A DNA stretch of 64,000 bases from Paraburkholderia mimosarum LMG 23256 = NBRC 106338. Its GTDB lineage: Bacteria; Pseudomonadota; Gammaproteobacteria; Burkholderiales; Burkholderiaceae. The translations under genes and the position numbers were made by a program. Position 1 is the first letter of the stretch. Each line of letters opens with the position of its first letter. The notes under the pieces were generated by a model. That model was not told the origin of the DNA and ran no database searches. It saw only the letters and a list, made by a program, of their open reading frames with translations. The stretch spans positions 147,243-211,242 of the forward strand of contig NZ_BBJJ01000008.1 of the NCBI RefSeq assembly GCF_000739815.1, read 5' to 3'. Of the stretch, positions 17,002 to 25,059 are shown one piece after another.

Positions 17002-18240
17002 GTGAAACCGATTCTCAAATCCAACAAGCTGCAGAACGTCTGCTACGACATCCGCGGGCCGGTGCTCGAGCATGCGAAGCGCCTCGAAGAAGAAGGCCAC
17101 CGCATCATCAAGCTGAACATCGGCAATCTCGCGCCATTCGGTTTCGACGCGCCCGACGAGGTCATTCAGGACATGATCCTGAACCTGCCGGGCTCGTCGG
17201 GCTACTCGGATTCGAAGGGGGTGTTCGCCGCGCGCAAGGCGATCATGCATTACGCGCAGCAAAAGGGCGTCAAGGGTGTGGAACTCGACGACATCTACAT
17301 CGGCAACGGCGCCTCCGAGCTGATCGTGATGGCCATGCAGGCGCTCCTGAACGACGGTGACGAGGTGCTGCTGCCCGCGCCCGACTATCCGCTGTGGACG
17401 GCGGCCGTGAGCCTTTCGGGCGGCACGCCGGTGCACTACGTCTGCGACGAATCGAACGCGTGGATGCCCGACCTCGACGACATTCGCTCGAAGATCACGC
17501 CGAACACGCGCGCGATCGTCGTCATCAACCCGAACAACCCCACTGGCGCGCTGTATTCGGACGAACTGCTGCACGGCATCGTGGCCATCGCGCGCGAGCA
17601 CGGCCTGATCCTCTTCGCCGACGAGGTCTACGACAAGATCATCTACGACGGCAAGACGCACACGGCGCTTGGCTCGCTCTCCGAAGACGTGATCACCGTC
17701 ACCCTGAACAGCCTCTCGAAGAGCTATCGTGCCTGCGGCTATCGCGCGGGCTGGATGTTCCTCTCGGGCATGACGGGCGAAAACCGGCGCCGCTCGAAGG
17801 ACTACACGGAAGGCCTCGGCATTCTCGCCTCGATGCGCCTGTGCGCGAACGTCCCGGGCCAGTATGCGATCCAGACGGCACTGGGCGGCTACCAGAGCAT
17901 CAACGAGCTGATCCAGCCGGGCGGGCGTCTCTATCGTCAGCGCGAGCTTGCGTACAACCTGCTCACGGCCATTCCCGGCGTGACCTGCGTGAAGCCCGAG
18001 GCGGCGCTCTACATGTTCCCGCGCCTCGACCCGAAGCTCTACCCGATCGAGGACGACCAGCAGTTCATCCTCGACCTGCTCCTGCAGGAGCGCGTGCTGC
18101 TCGTTCAAGGCACGGGCTTCAACTGGAAGCAGTCGGACCACTTCCGCGTGGTGTTCCTGCCGAACGTCGACGACCTGACCGATTCGATCAACCGCATTGC
18201 GCGCTTCCTCGACGGTTATCGCCAGCGGCACGGCAACTGA
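17002..18240 (+). CDS. alaA: Alanine-synthesising PLP aminotransferase AlaA
   Basis: A 412-residue class I/II aminotransferase, closely resembling E. coli AlaA (YfbQ), which transfers an amino group from glutamate to pyruvate. Shared blocks include NVCYDIRGPVLEHAKRLEEEG at the N-terminus, APDYPLWTAAVSLSGG, VINPNNPTGA (near residue 178), and the PLP-lysine segment NSLSKSYRACGYRAGW near residue 236. The length matches the family. It begins MKPILKSNKL, at a plain ATG. The hom gene follows after 76 bp and thrC after that, so amino-acid biosynthesis genes are grouped, possibly in one transcript. Confidence 0.94.
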   Translation: MKPILKSNKLQNVCYDIRGPVLEHAKRLEEEGHRIIKLNIGNLAPFGFDAPDEVIQDMILNLPGSSGYSDSKGVFAARKAIMHYAQQKGVKGVELDDIYIGNGASELIVMAMQALLNDGDEVLLPAPDYPLWTAAVSLSGGTPVHYVCDESNAWMPDLDDIRSKITPNTRAIVVINPNNPTGALYSDELLHGIVAIAREHGLILFADEVYDKIIYDGKTHTALGSLSEDVITVTLNSLSKSYRACGYRAGWMFLSGMTGENRRRSKDYTEGLGILASMRLCANVPGQYAIQTALGGYQSINELIQPGGRLYRQRELAYNLLTAIPGVTCVKPEAALYMFPRLDPKLYPIEDDQQFILDLLLQERVLLVQGTGFNWKQSDHFRVVFLPNVDDLTDSINRIARFLDGYRQRHGN

Positions 18241-18316
18241 CGAGCCCATGGGTCCGGCCACTGAGCCGCGCGCGCAAACGCACTCCCTTTCACATCTCTA
18301 GACGAACACACGCTGC

Positions 18317-19648
18317 ATGGATCCGATCAAAGTAGGTCTCTTGGGCTTCGGCACGGTGGGCAGCGGCACCTTCACGGTACTGCGGCGCAACCAGGAAGAA
18401 ATCAAACGTCGCGCGGGCCGCGGCATCGAGGTGGCGCGCATTGCCGTGCGCAACCCCGCCAAGGCCACCGCGGCGCTCGGCGCACAAGCCGGCACCGTCG
18501 ATCTGACGACTGACTTCAACGCCGTCGTCGACGACCCGTCGATTTCGATCGTCGCCGAAATGATCGGCGGCACGACGCTCGCGAAAGACCTCGTGCTGCG
18601 GGCGATCGCCAACGGCAAGCACGTGGTGACCGCGAACAAGGCGCTGCTGGCGGTGCACGGCACCGAAATCTTCGAAGCGGCGCGCGCGAAGGGCGTGATG
18701 GTCGCGTTCGAGGCGGCGGTGGCGGGCGGCATTCCCATCATCAAGGCGCTGCGCGAAGGGCTCACGGCCAACCGCATCGAATACATCGCGGGCATCATCA
18801 ACGGCACGACGAACTACATCCTCTCGGAAATGCGTGAGCGCGGACTCGACTTCGCGACCGCGCTGAAGGCTGCGCAGGAGCTGGGCTACGCAGAAGCCGA
18901 TCCGACCTTCGACATCGAAGGCGTGGACGCCGCGCACAAGGCCACGATCATGAGCGCGATCGCGTTCGGCGTGCCCGTGCAGTTCGACAAGGCCTACGTG
19001 GAAGGCATCAGCAAGCTCGACGCCATCGACATCAAGTACGCGGAAGAGCTCGGCTATCGCATCAAGCTGCTCGGCATCGCGCGCCGCACCGAGAAGGGCA
19101 TCGAGCTGCGCACCCATCCCACGCTGATCCCGGCCAAGCGCCTGCTGGCCAACGTGGAAGGCGCGATGAACGCCGTGGTCGTGCATGGCGACGCGGTGGG
19201 GACGACGCTCTACTACGGCAAGGGCGCGGGCGCGGAGCCGACGGCCTCGGCCGTGGTGGCCGATCTCGTGGACGTGACGCGCCTGCACACGGCCGACCCC
19301 GAGCACCGCGTGCCGCACCTCGCGTTCCAGCCGGACAGCCTCTCGAACACGCCGATCCTGCCGATCGACGAAGTCACGAGCGGCTATTACCTGCGCCTGC
19401 GCGTGGCCGACCAGACCGGTGTCATGGCCGCCATCACGCGCATCCTCGCCGATAGCGGCATCTCGATCGACGCGCTGCTGCAAAAGGAATCGGAAGAGGT
19501 CGACGCGCAGGGCAAGGCGGAAACCGACATCATCCTGATCACGCATGAAACGGTCGAAAAGAACGTGAACGCGGCGATCGCGCAGATCGAGAAACTCGCG
19601 ACGGTGAAGTCGCAGGTCACGAAGCTGCGCATGGAAGGACTGAACTAA
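18317..19648 (+). CDS. hom: Homoserine dehydrogenase
   Basis: A 443-residue enzyme that reduces aspartate semialdehyde to homoserine, the branch point to threonine and methionine. The N-terminal NAD(P) motif GLLGFGTVGSGT is at residues 7-18. The catalytic core shows GTTNYILSEM near residue 170 and YAEADPTFDIEGVDAAHK near residue 195. A C-terminal ACT domain starts near YYLRLRVADQTGVMA (residue 356), so feedback control by an amino acid (usually threonine) is likely. The thrC gene follows after 21 bp and is probably co-transcribed. Confidence 0.97.
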   Translation: MDPIKVGLLGFGTVGSGTFTVLRRNQEEIKRRAGRGIEVARIAVRNPAKATAALGAQAGTVDLTTDFNAVVDDPSISIVAEMIGGTTLAKDLVLRAIANGKHVVTANKALLAVHGTEIFEAARAKGVMVAFEAAVAGGIPIIKALREGLTANRIEYIAGIINGTTNYILSEMRERGLDFATALKAAQELGYAEADPTFDIEGVDAAHKATIMSAIAFGVPVQFDKAYVEGISKLDAIDIKYAEELGYRIKLLGIARRTEKGIELRTHPTLIPAKRLLANVEGAMNAVVVHGDAVGTTLYYGKGAGAEPTASAVVADLVDVTRLHTADPEHRVPHLAFQPDSLSNTPILPIDEVTSGYYLRLRVADQTGVMAAITRILADSGISIDALLQKESEEVDAQGKAETDIILITHETVEKNVNAAIAQIEKLATVKSQVTKLRMEGLN

Positions 19649-19669
19649 GGCGCATTTGAGGCAAGGGCT

Positions 19670-21121
19670 ATGAATTACGTATCAACGCGCGGCGCGGGCG
19701 CCGGCGAGCATCATTCGTTTTCCGACATCCTGCTGGGCGGCCTCGCGCGCGACGGCGGCCTCTATCTGCCGGCCGAGTACCCGCAGATCAGCCAGCAAGA
19801 GCTCGCGCGCTGGCGCGGCCTTCCGTACGCGGATCTCGCGTTCGAGATTCTCTCGAAGTTCGCGGGCGACATTCCCGCCGAAGACCTGCGCGACATCACG
19901 CGCCGCACCTACACGGGCGAGACGTACCGCAACGTGCGCCACGGCGAAGACGCGAGCAGGATCACGCCGCTGACCACGCTCGGCGAGGAAAACGGCGCGC
20001 AGCTCTCGCTGCTCGAACTTTCGAACGGCCCGACGCTGGCGTTCAAGGACATGGCGATGCAGCTGCTCGGCAACCTGTTCGAGTACGCGCTCGCGAAGGC
20101 CGGTCAGGAGCTGAACATTCTCGGCGCGACGTCGGGCGACACGGGTAGCGCCGCCGAGTACGCGATGCGCGGCAAGCAGGGCGTGCGCGTGTTCATGCTC
20201 TCGCCGCACAGGAAGATGAGCGCGTTCCAGACGGCCCAGATGTTCAGCCTGCAAGACCCGAACATCTTCAATCTGGCCGTGGAAGGCGTGTTCGACGACT
20301 GCCAGGACATCGTCAAGGCCGTCTCGAACGATCACGCGTTCAAGGCGCAGTACAAGATCGGCACGGTCAACTCGATCAACTGGGCGCGCGTCGTGGCCCA
20401 GGTCGTGTACTACTTCGCCGGCTATTTCGCGGCGACGAAGTCGAACGACGAGCGTGTTTCGTTCACGGTGCCGTCGGGCAATTTCGGCAACGTCTGCGCG
20501 GGGCATATCGCGCGCATGATGGGCCTGCCCATCGAAAAGCTCGTGGTCGCGACCAACGAGAACGACGTGCTCGACGAGTTCTTCCGCACCGGCATTTACC
20601 GCGTGCGCGGCTCCGCGGAGACGTATCACACGACGAGCCCCAGCATGGACATCTCGAAGGCGTCGAACTTCGAGCGCTTCGTCTACGACCTGCTGGGCCG
20701 CGATCCCGCACGCGTCACGCAACTGTTCCGCGATGTGGAGGAGAAGGGCGGCTTCGATCTCGTCGCGAGCGGCGACTTCGGGCGCGTGAAGCAGTTCGGC
20801 TTCGTGTCGGGCCGCAGCAGCCATGACGATCGCATCGCGACGATTCGCGACATCTATGCTCGCTACAAGACGATGATCGACACTCACACGGCCGACGGCG
20901 TGAAGGTCGCACGCGAACACCTGCAGCCGGGCGTGCCGATGATCGTGCTCGAAACCGCGCAGCCGGTGAAGTTCGGCGAGACGATTCGCGAAGCGCTCGA
21001 CCGCGAGCCGGAGCGCCCCGCGGCGTTCGAGGGACTGGAGGCGCTGCCGCAGCGCTTCGAAGTCGTGCCCGCTGACGCTCAGCGCGTGAAGGACTACATC
21101 GCCGCTCACACTGCGGACTGA
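19670..21121 (+). CDS. thrC: Threonine synthase
   Basis: A 483-residue PLP enzyme converting O-phosphohomoserine to threonine. The PLP lysine is in GPTLAFKDMAMQLLG near residue 124. The phosphate-binding loop is in GATSGDTGSAAEYA near residue 150, and SGNFGNVCAG lies near residue 268. The length and the N-terminal YVSTRG block fit the longer, proteobacterial type of ThrC. It lies 21 bp after hom, a common betaproteobacterial hom-thrC unit. A 246-bp gap follows before moeA. Confidence 0.97.
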   Translation: MNYVSTRGAGAGEHHSFSDILLGGLARDGGLYLPAEYPQISQQELARWRGLPYADLAFEILSKFAGDIPAEDLRDITRRTYTGETYRNVRHGEDASRITPLTTLGEENGAQLSLLELSNGPTLAFKDMAMQLLGNLFEYALAKAGQELNILGATSGDTGSAAEYAMRGKQGVRVFMLSPHRKMSAFQTAQMFSLQDPNIFNLAVEGVFDDCQDIVKAVSNDHAFKAQYKIGTVNSINWARVVAQVVYYFAGYFAATKSNDERVSFTVPSGNFGNVCAGHIARMMGLPIEKLVVATNENDVLDEFFRTGIYRVRGSAETYHTTSPSMDISKASNFERFVYDLLGRDPARVTQLFRDVEEKGGFDLVASGDFGRVKQFGFVSGRSSHDDRIATIRDIYARYKTMIDTHTADGVKVAREHLQPGVPMIVLETAQPVKFGETIREALDREPERPAAFEGLEALPQRFEVVPADAQRVKDYIAAHTAD

Positions 21122-21367
21122 CGTACCACCTGGGGGCCGGATCCGCTTCCGGCCCTGGCGCTTCGAGCTGTCGGGCGCTCCTTCCTGGCCGTACGCCCGG
21201 GCTCTCCCGAACCGGGCGCTGCAAGACTCCAGCCGATCCACAGCACTCGCACGCGATCCGCGCGAGGCCCGGCCACGCCCCAGGGCGCCGCGCGACCGTC
21301 GCGCCGCTACAATAACGACAGACCAACCGTTGCCGGCGGCCCGCCCGCCGAGTCCGAGACGACCTCG

Positions 21368-22657
21368 ATGTCCACGCCTACGTCCCCGTCTTCCGCTGCG
21401 CCGGCGCCCGCGCCGCGCGCGCCGATGCTCTCCACTGCCGACGCGCTCGCGGCGTTGCTTGCTGCCGCGAAGCCGCTCGCCGGCATCGAAACGATTTCGA
21501 CGTTCGATTCACTCAATCGCGTGCTTGCCGAGGACGTCGTTTCGCCGCTCGATGTGCCGCCGATGAACACGAGCGCCATGGATGGCTACGCGGTGCGCGT
21601 GGCCGATCTGGCGCAGGGCAGCCGCCATCTGCCGTTGTCGCAGCGCATTCCGGCGGGACATGCGCCCCAACCGCTCGCGGCGGGCACGGCGGCGCGCATT
21701 TTCACGGGCGCGACCGTGCCGCCGGGCGCGGACGCCGTCGTCATGCAGGAGCAGGCCGAGGCTGCCGAAGGCGCCGTCACCTTCCTGCATACGCCGAAGG
21801 CGGGCGAGTGGATCACGGCGCAGGGCGCGGACATCCGCAAAAATACGGTCATCCTGCCAGCGGGTACGCGCCTCACGCCGGCGGCCCTCGGGCTGGCGGC
21901 ATCGGTGGGCTGCGCCGCGCTCACCGTCTTGCGCCGCGTGAAGGTGGCGGTGTTCTTCACCGGCGACGAGTTGACCATGCCGGGCGAGCCGCTCAAGCCC
22001 GGCGCGATCTACAACTCGAACCGCTTCACGCTCACGGGTCTGCTACGCAACCTGGGCTGCGAGGTGACCGACTACGGCATCGTGCCCGACCAGCTCGACG
22101 TTACGCGCGCGACGCTGCGCGAAGCGGCCGCCGCGCACGACCTGATCCTCACCTCGGGCGGCGTGTCGGTGGGCGAGGAAGATCACGTGCGGCCCGCCGT
22201 GGAGGCCGAAGGCCGCATCAACCTGTGGCAGATCGCCATGAAGCCGGGCAAGCCGCTCGCGTTCGGCGCGGTACGTCGCCCGCAAGGGCCGGGCGACACT
22301 GCGGCTCAAGCCGGCGAGGCGTTCTTCATCGGGCTACCGGGCAACCCGGTGTCGAGCTTCGTCACGTTCCTGCTGTTCGTGCGCCCGTTCCTGCTGCGTC
22401 TCGCGGGCGCGACGCACGTAAGCCCGCGGGCGCTGTCACTGCGCGCCGACTTCACCCAGACGAAGAGCGACCGTCGCAACGAATTCCTGCGCGCGCGCGT
22501 GAATCCGGCGGGCGGCCTCGACCTGTTCCCCAATCAGAGTTCGGCCGTGCTGACCTCGACGGTCTGGGCCGACGGCCTCATCGACAATCCGCCTAACCAT
22601 GCGATCAGCGCGGGCGAGACCGTGCGTTTCATCCCGTTCACCGAATTGCTGTATTGA
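21368..22657 (+). CDS. moeA: Molybdopterin molybdenumtransferase MoeA
   Basis: A 429-residue enzyme inserting molybdate into adenylylated molybdopterin. Conserved blocks are PPMNTSAMDGYAVR near residue 65, RIFTGATVPPGADAVVMQE near residue 110, SGGVSVGEEDHV near residue 260, and LPGNPVSSFVTF near residue 322. The N-terminal 20 residues are Ala/Pro-rich and variable. It is followed within 25 bp by moaD and then moaE, forming a molybdenum-cofactor operon. The start ATG at 21368 is the first in the frame. Confidence 0.96.
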   Translation: MSTPTSPSSAAPAPAPRAPMLSTADALAALLAAAKPLAGIETISTFDSLNRVLAEDVVSPLDVPPMNTSAMDGYAVRVADLAQGSRHLPLSQRIPAGHAPQPLAAGTAARIFTGATVPPGADAVVMQEQAEAAEGAVTFLHTPKAGEWITAQGADIRKNTVILPAGTRLTPAALGLAASVGCAALTVLRRVKVAVFFTGDELTMPGEPLKPGAIYNSNRFTLTGLLRNLGCEVTDYGIVPDQLDVTRATLREAAAAHDLILTSGGVSVGEEDHVRPAVEAEGRINLWQIAMKPGKPLAFGAVRRPQGPGDTAAQAGEAFFIGLPGNPVSSFVTFLLFVRPFLLRLAGATHVSPRALSLRADFTQTKSDRRNEFLRARVNPAGGLDLFPNQSSAVLTSTVWADGLIDNPPNHAISAGETVRFIPFTELLY

Positions 22658-22679
22658 AGCCTGAATGAAGTCTCAAGCG

Positions 22680-22937
22680 ATGAAGATCCAGTTGAAGTTT
22701 TTTGCGAGTGTGCGCGAGGCGCTGGGCGTCGCGGATGAAACGGTCACGCTGCCCGATGGCGTCGTGACGGTCGGCGACGTGCGCGGCTGGCTGCGCGCGC
22801 GCGGCGGCGTGTGGGCCGAAACGCTGGCGGAAGGCCGCGCGCTTCGCATGGCCTGCAATCACGTGATGACCGATCCGCGCACGCGGATCACCGAGGGTTG
22901 CGAGGTCGCGTTTTTCCCACCCGTGACGGGCGGCTGA
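22680..22937 (+). CDS. moaD: Molybdopterin synthase small subunit MoaD
   Basis: An 85-residue ubiquitin-like sulfur carrier ending in the required Gly-Gly (PPVTGG). Its thiocarboxylate supplies sulfur to convert precursor Z to molybdopterin. The start at MKIQLKFFASVREALG is chosen; an alternative ATG five codons upstream (22665) is possible and neither has a strong ribosome-binding site. It lies between moeA and moaE. Confidence 0.94.
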   Translation: MKIQLKFFASVREALGVADETVTLPDGVVTVGDVRGWLRARGGVWAETLAEGRALRMACNHVMTDPRTRITEGCEVAFFPPVTGG

Positions 22938-22956
22938 GCGCCACAGGAGACTCGCG

Positions 22957-23439
22957 ATGCCCGTGCGCGTACAAACGGAAGATTTCGACCTCACCACCGA
23001 GGTGGCGCAGTTGCGCGCGCGCAATCCGGCGATCGGAGCGGTCGCATGCTTCGTCGGCACGGTGCGCGACCTCAACGACGGCAGCACGATCGCGTCGATG
23101 GAGCTGGAGCACTATCCCGGCATGACGGAAAAGGCGCTGGAGGCGATTGTCGGCGAGGCGCAGCGACGCTGGGCGGGTATCGAGGTGTTGATCGTCCACA
23201 GGGTGGGCAGGCTCGCGCCGCTCGATCAGATCGTGCTCGTCGCGACGACCTCGAAACATCGCGGTGACGCCTTTGCGTCCTGCGAGTTCGTGATGGATTT
23301 CCTCAAGACCGAGGCCCCGTTCTGGAAGAAGGAAGAGACGGAGCAGGGCGCGCGCTGGGTCGACGCCCGCGAGAGCGACGATGCCGCGCTGGCGCGCTGG
23401 CGTGTGGCGTCGGGGAATGCCTCGCGCGGTGACGGTTAA
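22957..23439 (+). CDS. moaE: Molybdopterin synthase catalytic subunit MoaE
   Basis: A 160-residue large subunit that accepts the MoaD thiocarboxylate and makes molybdopterin. Recognisable features are IGAVACFVGTVRD near residue 27, the LEHYPGMTEKALEAI segment, HRVGRLAPLDQIVLV, and KTEAPFWKKEE near residue 120, which carries the active-site lysines. An AGGAGA ribosome-binding site lies about 8 bases before the ATG. It ends the moe/moa cluster; the convergent globin gene begins 100 bp later. Confidence 0.95.
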   Translation: MPVRVQTEDFDLTTEVAQLRARNPAIGAVACFVGTVRDLNDGSTIASMELEHYPGMTEKALEAIVGEAQRRWAGIEVLIVHRVGRLAPLDQIVLVATTSKHRGDAFASCEFVMDFLKTEAPFWKKEETEQGARWVDARESDDAALARWRVASGNASRGDG

Positions 23440-23539
23440 GCGCCCGAGCGCCGTGCGGGAGCGGCAGCTTTGCCAGGCATGAGCTTCGCTTTAATGCAAC
23501 TAACCGCCTGTTCCGCCTCGCGACCGGACGCGAAAGCCG

Positions 23540-24097
23540 TTACGCGGACGGCGTAGTTTCGTCGATATCCAGCGGACGACCAATGAAGCGGGCCGGGAAG
23601 GGCTCGCCAGTGGAGCGCGTGGGGAGATCGTGTCCGTGACCGGGGCGCCGGCGCGGCGCGATGCGATCGAGGATGGCCTGCTGCTCGGGCGGAATCGTAT
23701 AGTCCCAGCCAAAGCGGCTCAGTTGCAGGCTCTGCGCGATGCGCAGCGCCGGCTCCATGAACTGCACGGCTGCCGCGGGTTCGTAGCGCGCTTGTACCGT
23801 ATCGAGGAAGAGATAGAGCCAGCGGCTGAAATGCTGGGGCTCGACGCCGGGCACCGGATCGTGCGCCTGCTGCACATTGCCGCGGTAGGTTCGCGTGCCG
23901 AGCACGAGGCTCGACCAGAACCGGCACATCTTCGGCAGATGCTCGTCCCAACGCCCGGCGAGCACGCCGTCGAACACCGGCCCGAGCATCGCGTCGTCGC
24001 GCACGCGGTCGTAAAACGCGTAGACGAGTTCGCGGATGTTGTCTTCGGTGGGCTGGACGTGCAGCATGGCAGCAGGGCTGGAGTCGGGGCGAGTCAT
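23540..24097 (-). CDS. Group III truncated hemoglobin
   Basis: A 185-residue globin of the TrHbP (group III) type. The core runs from about residue 15 (EDNIRELVYAFYDRVRDDAMLGPVF) to about residue 145, with conserved FWSSLVLGTRTYRG and the proximal-histidine region QHFSRWLYLF. About 40 variable residues follow. Such proteins bind O2 or NO; the neighbouring NsrR-like regulator points to nitric-oxide stress. The start MTRPDSSP is chosen; MLHVQP, 11 codons further in, is an alternative. A longer frame upstream would run into the shared promoter region. Confidence 0.88.
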   Translation of the reverse strand: MTRPDSSPAAMLHVQPTEDNIRELVYAFYDRVRDDAMLGPVFDGVLAGRWDEHLPKMCRFWSSLVLGTRTYRGNVQQAHDPVPGVEPQHFSRWLYLFLDTVQARYEPAAAVQFMEPALRIAQSLQLSRFGWDYTIPPEQQAILDRIAPRRRPGHGHDLPTRSTGEPFPARFIGRPLDIDETTPSA

Positions 24098-24234
24098 TTC
24101 GGGGTCCGGATGATGCGTGAGAGCCTGGAGTCTAGCGGGCGGGGCTCTCCCTGCACGATGCGGCCCTGAGCCGCATTCCGCCGCAATGAGCCGCCAGGCA
24201 ATGCGAAGTGACCATGATACCGAGTCCAGACAAA

Positions 24235-24256
24235 ACCTGCATGCCCCCTGCATGTT
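24235..24256. promoter_or_regulatory. Candidate NsrR-like operator between globin and regulator genes
   Basis: CCTGCATG is repeated at 24236-24243 and 24247-24254, an 11-bp period (one helical turn) containing TGCAT half-sites of the kind seen in NsrR operators. It lies 49 bp before the regulator ATG and 139 bp from the globin start, so one site could serve both genes. Confidence 0.4.
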
Positions 24257-24302
24257 ATTGTATGGTTTCTGCTGCCCGAACTGCCCCTTTGATGGCGCCG
24301 CT

Positions 24303-24803
24303 ATGAGACTGACCGACTACACCGACTATTCGTTGCGCGTGATGCTCTATCTCGCGCTCCGTCGCGAGAGCATGGCAACGATTCAGGAGATCTCGGACGC
24401 CTATGGCGTTTCGAAGAATCATCTGATGAAAGTCGTCCAGCGTCTTGGCGAGCTAGGCTGGGTCGATACCGTTCGTGGGCGCAATGGCGGCTTGCGGCTC
24501 GCGCCGGCTTCGCTCGATCTGACCGTTGGCGCGGTCGTCCGCGAAACCGAGAGCGATTTTTCTCTCGTTGGCTGTTTTCCGGACGAACATGGCGAGCGGC
24601 GCGGCTGCGTCATCGAGCCGCAGTGCCGGCTCAAGCATGCGCTGGCGGCCGCGCGCGACGCGTTCCTCGCGGAGCTCGACCGCCACACGATCGGCGAACT
24701 GGCGCAGCCGGCGGACGAACTGACGGGCTTGCTGGGCCTGGCTCCGATCCAGCTCATGCCGCGTGTGCAGGTGCCGCGGCCGGCGCCTTCGCGAGAGCAT
24801 TGA
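24303..24803 (+). CDS. nsrR: Rrf2 family regulator, NsrR-like
   Basis: A 166-residue Rrf2 repressor. The winged helix is N-terminal: MRLTDYTDYSLRVMLYLA, then EISDAYGVSKNHLMKVVQRL as recognition region near residues 29-48 and RGRNGGLRLA as wing. Three cysteines (91, 102, 108) could bind an iron-sulfur cluster that senses NO. In E. coli NsrR the ligands are Cys91, 96 and 102; here position 96 is His, giving C-X10-C-X5-C, so the ligand set may differ. The start is the ATG giving MRLTDYTD, a hallmark NsrR N-terminus. It diverges from a globin gene, a typical NsrR target. Confidence 0.85.
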   Translation: MRLTDYTDYSLRVMLYLALRRESMATIQEISDAYGVSKNHLMKVVQRLGELGWVDTVRGRNGGLRLAPASLDLTVGAVVRETESDFSLVGCFPDEHGERRGCVIEPQCRLKHALAAARDAFLAELDRHTIGELAQPADELTGLLGLAPIQLMPRVQVPRPAPSREH

Positions 24804-24994
24804 GCGGCGCCTCTGCCTGCCTGTTCCAGACTGGCGTTTTGCTCACTCGCGCCCGGCGCGGTGGGTCTCCGAGACGAAATCCGGCGCCTGACTGCCGATC
24901 ATCCCTCTCCCGTCGTCGCACGCCCCGGCATCGTGCGCCGGCGGCCGCGGTGCGCGCCACGATTGCGGAAATCGGAAAAAATGACGCTAGCGCG

Positions 24995-25020
24995 CTTGAA
25001 ACCGGCGTCTCCCCCCTCAA
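24995..25020 (+). promoter_or_regulatory. Sigma-32-like heat-shock promoter of clpB
   Basis: A perfect -35 heat-shock hexamer CTTGAA (24995-25000) is followed after 12 bp by CCCCTCAA, resembling the CCCCAT-type -10. It lies about 40 bp before the clpB ATG. Sigma-32 control of clpB is well known in proteobacteria. Confidence 0.65.
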
Positions 25021-25059
25021 ATTTGGTGACAGTCTAGAAATCTGGAGGCCTCGTTTCAA

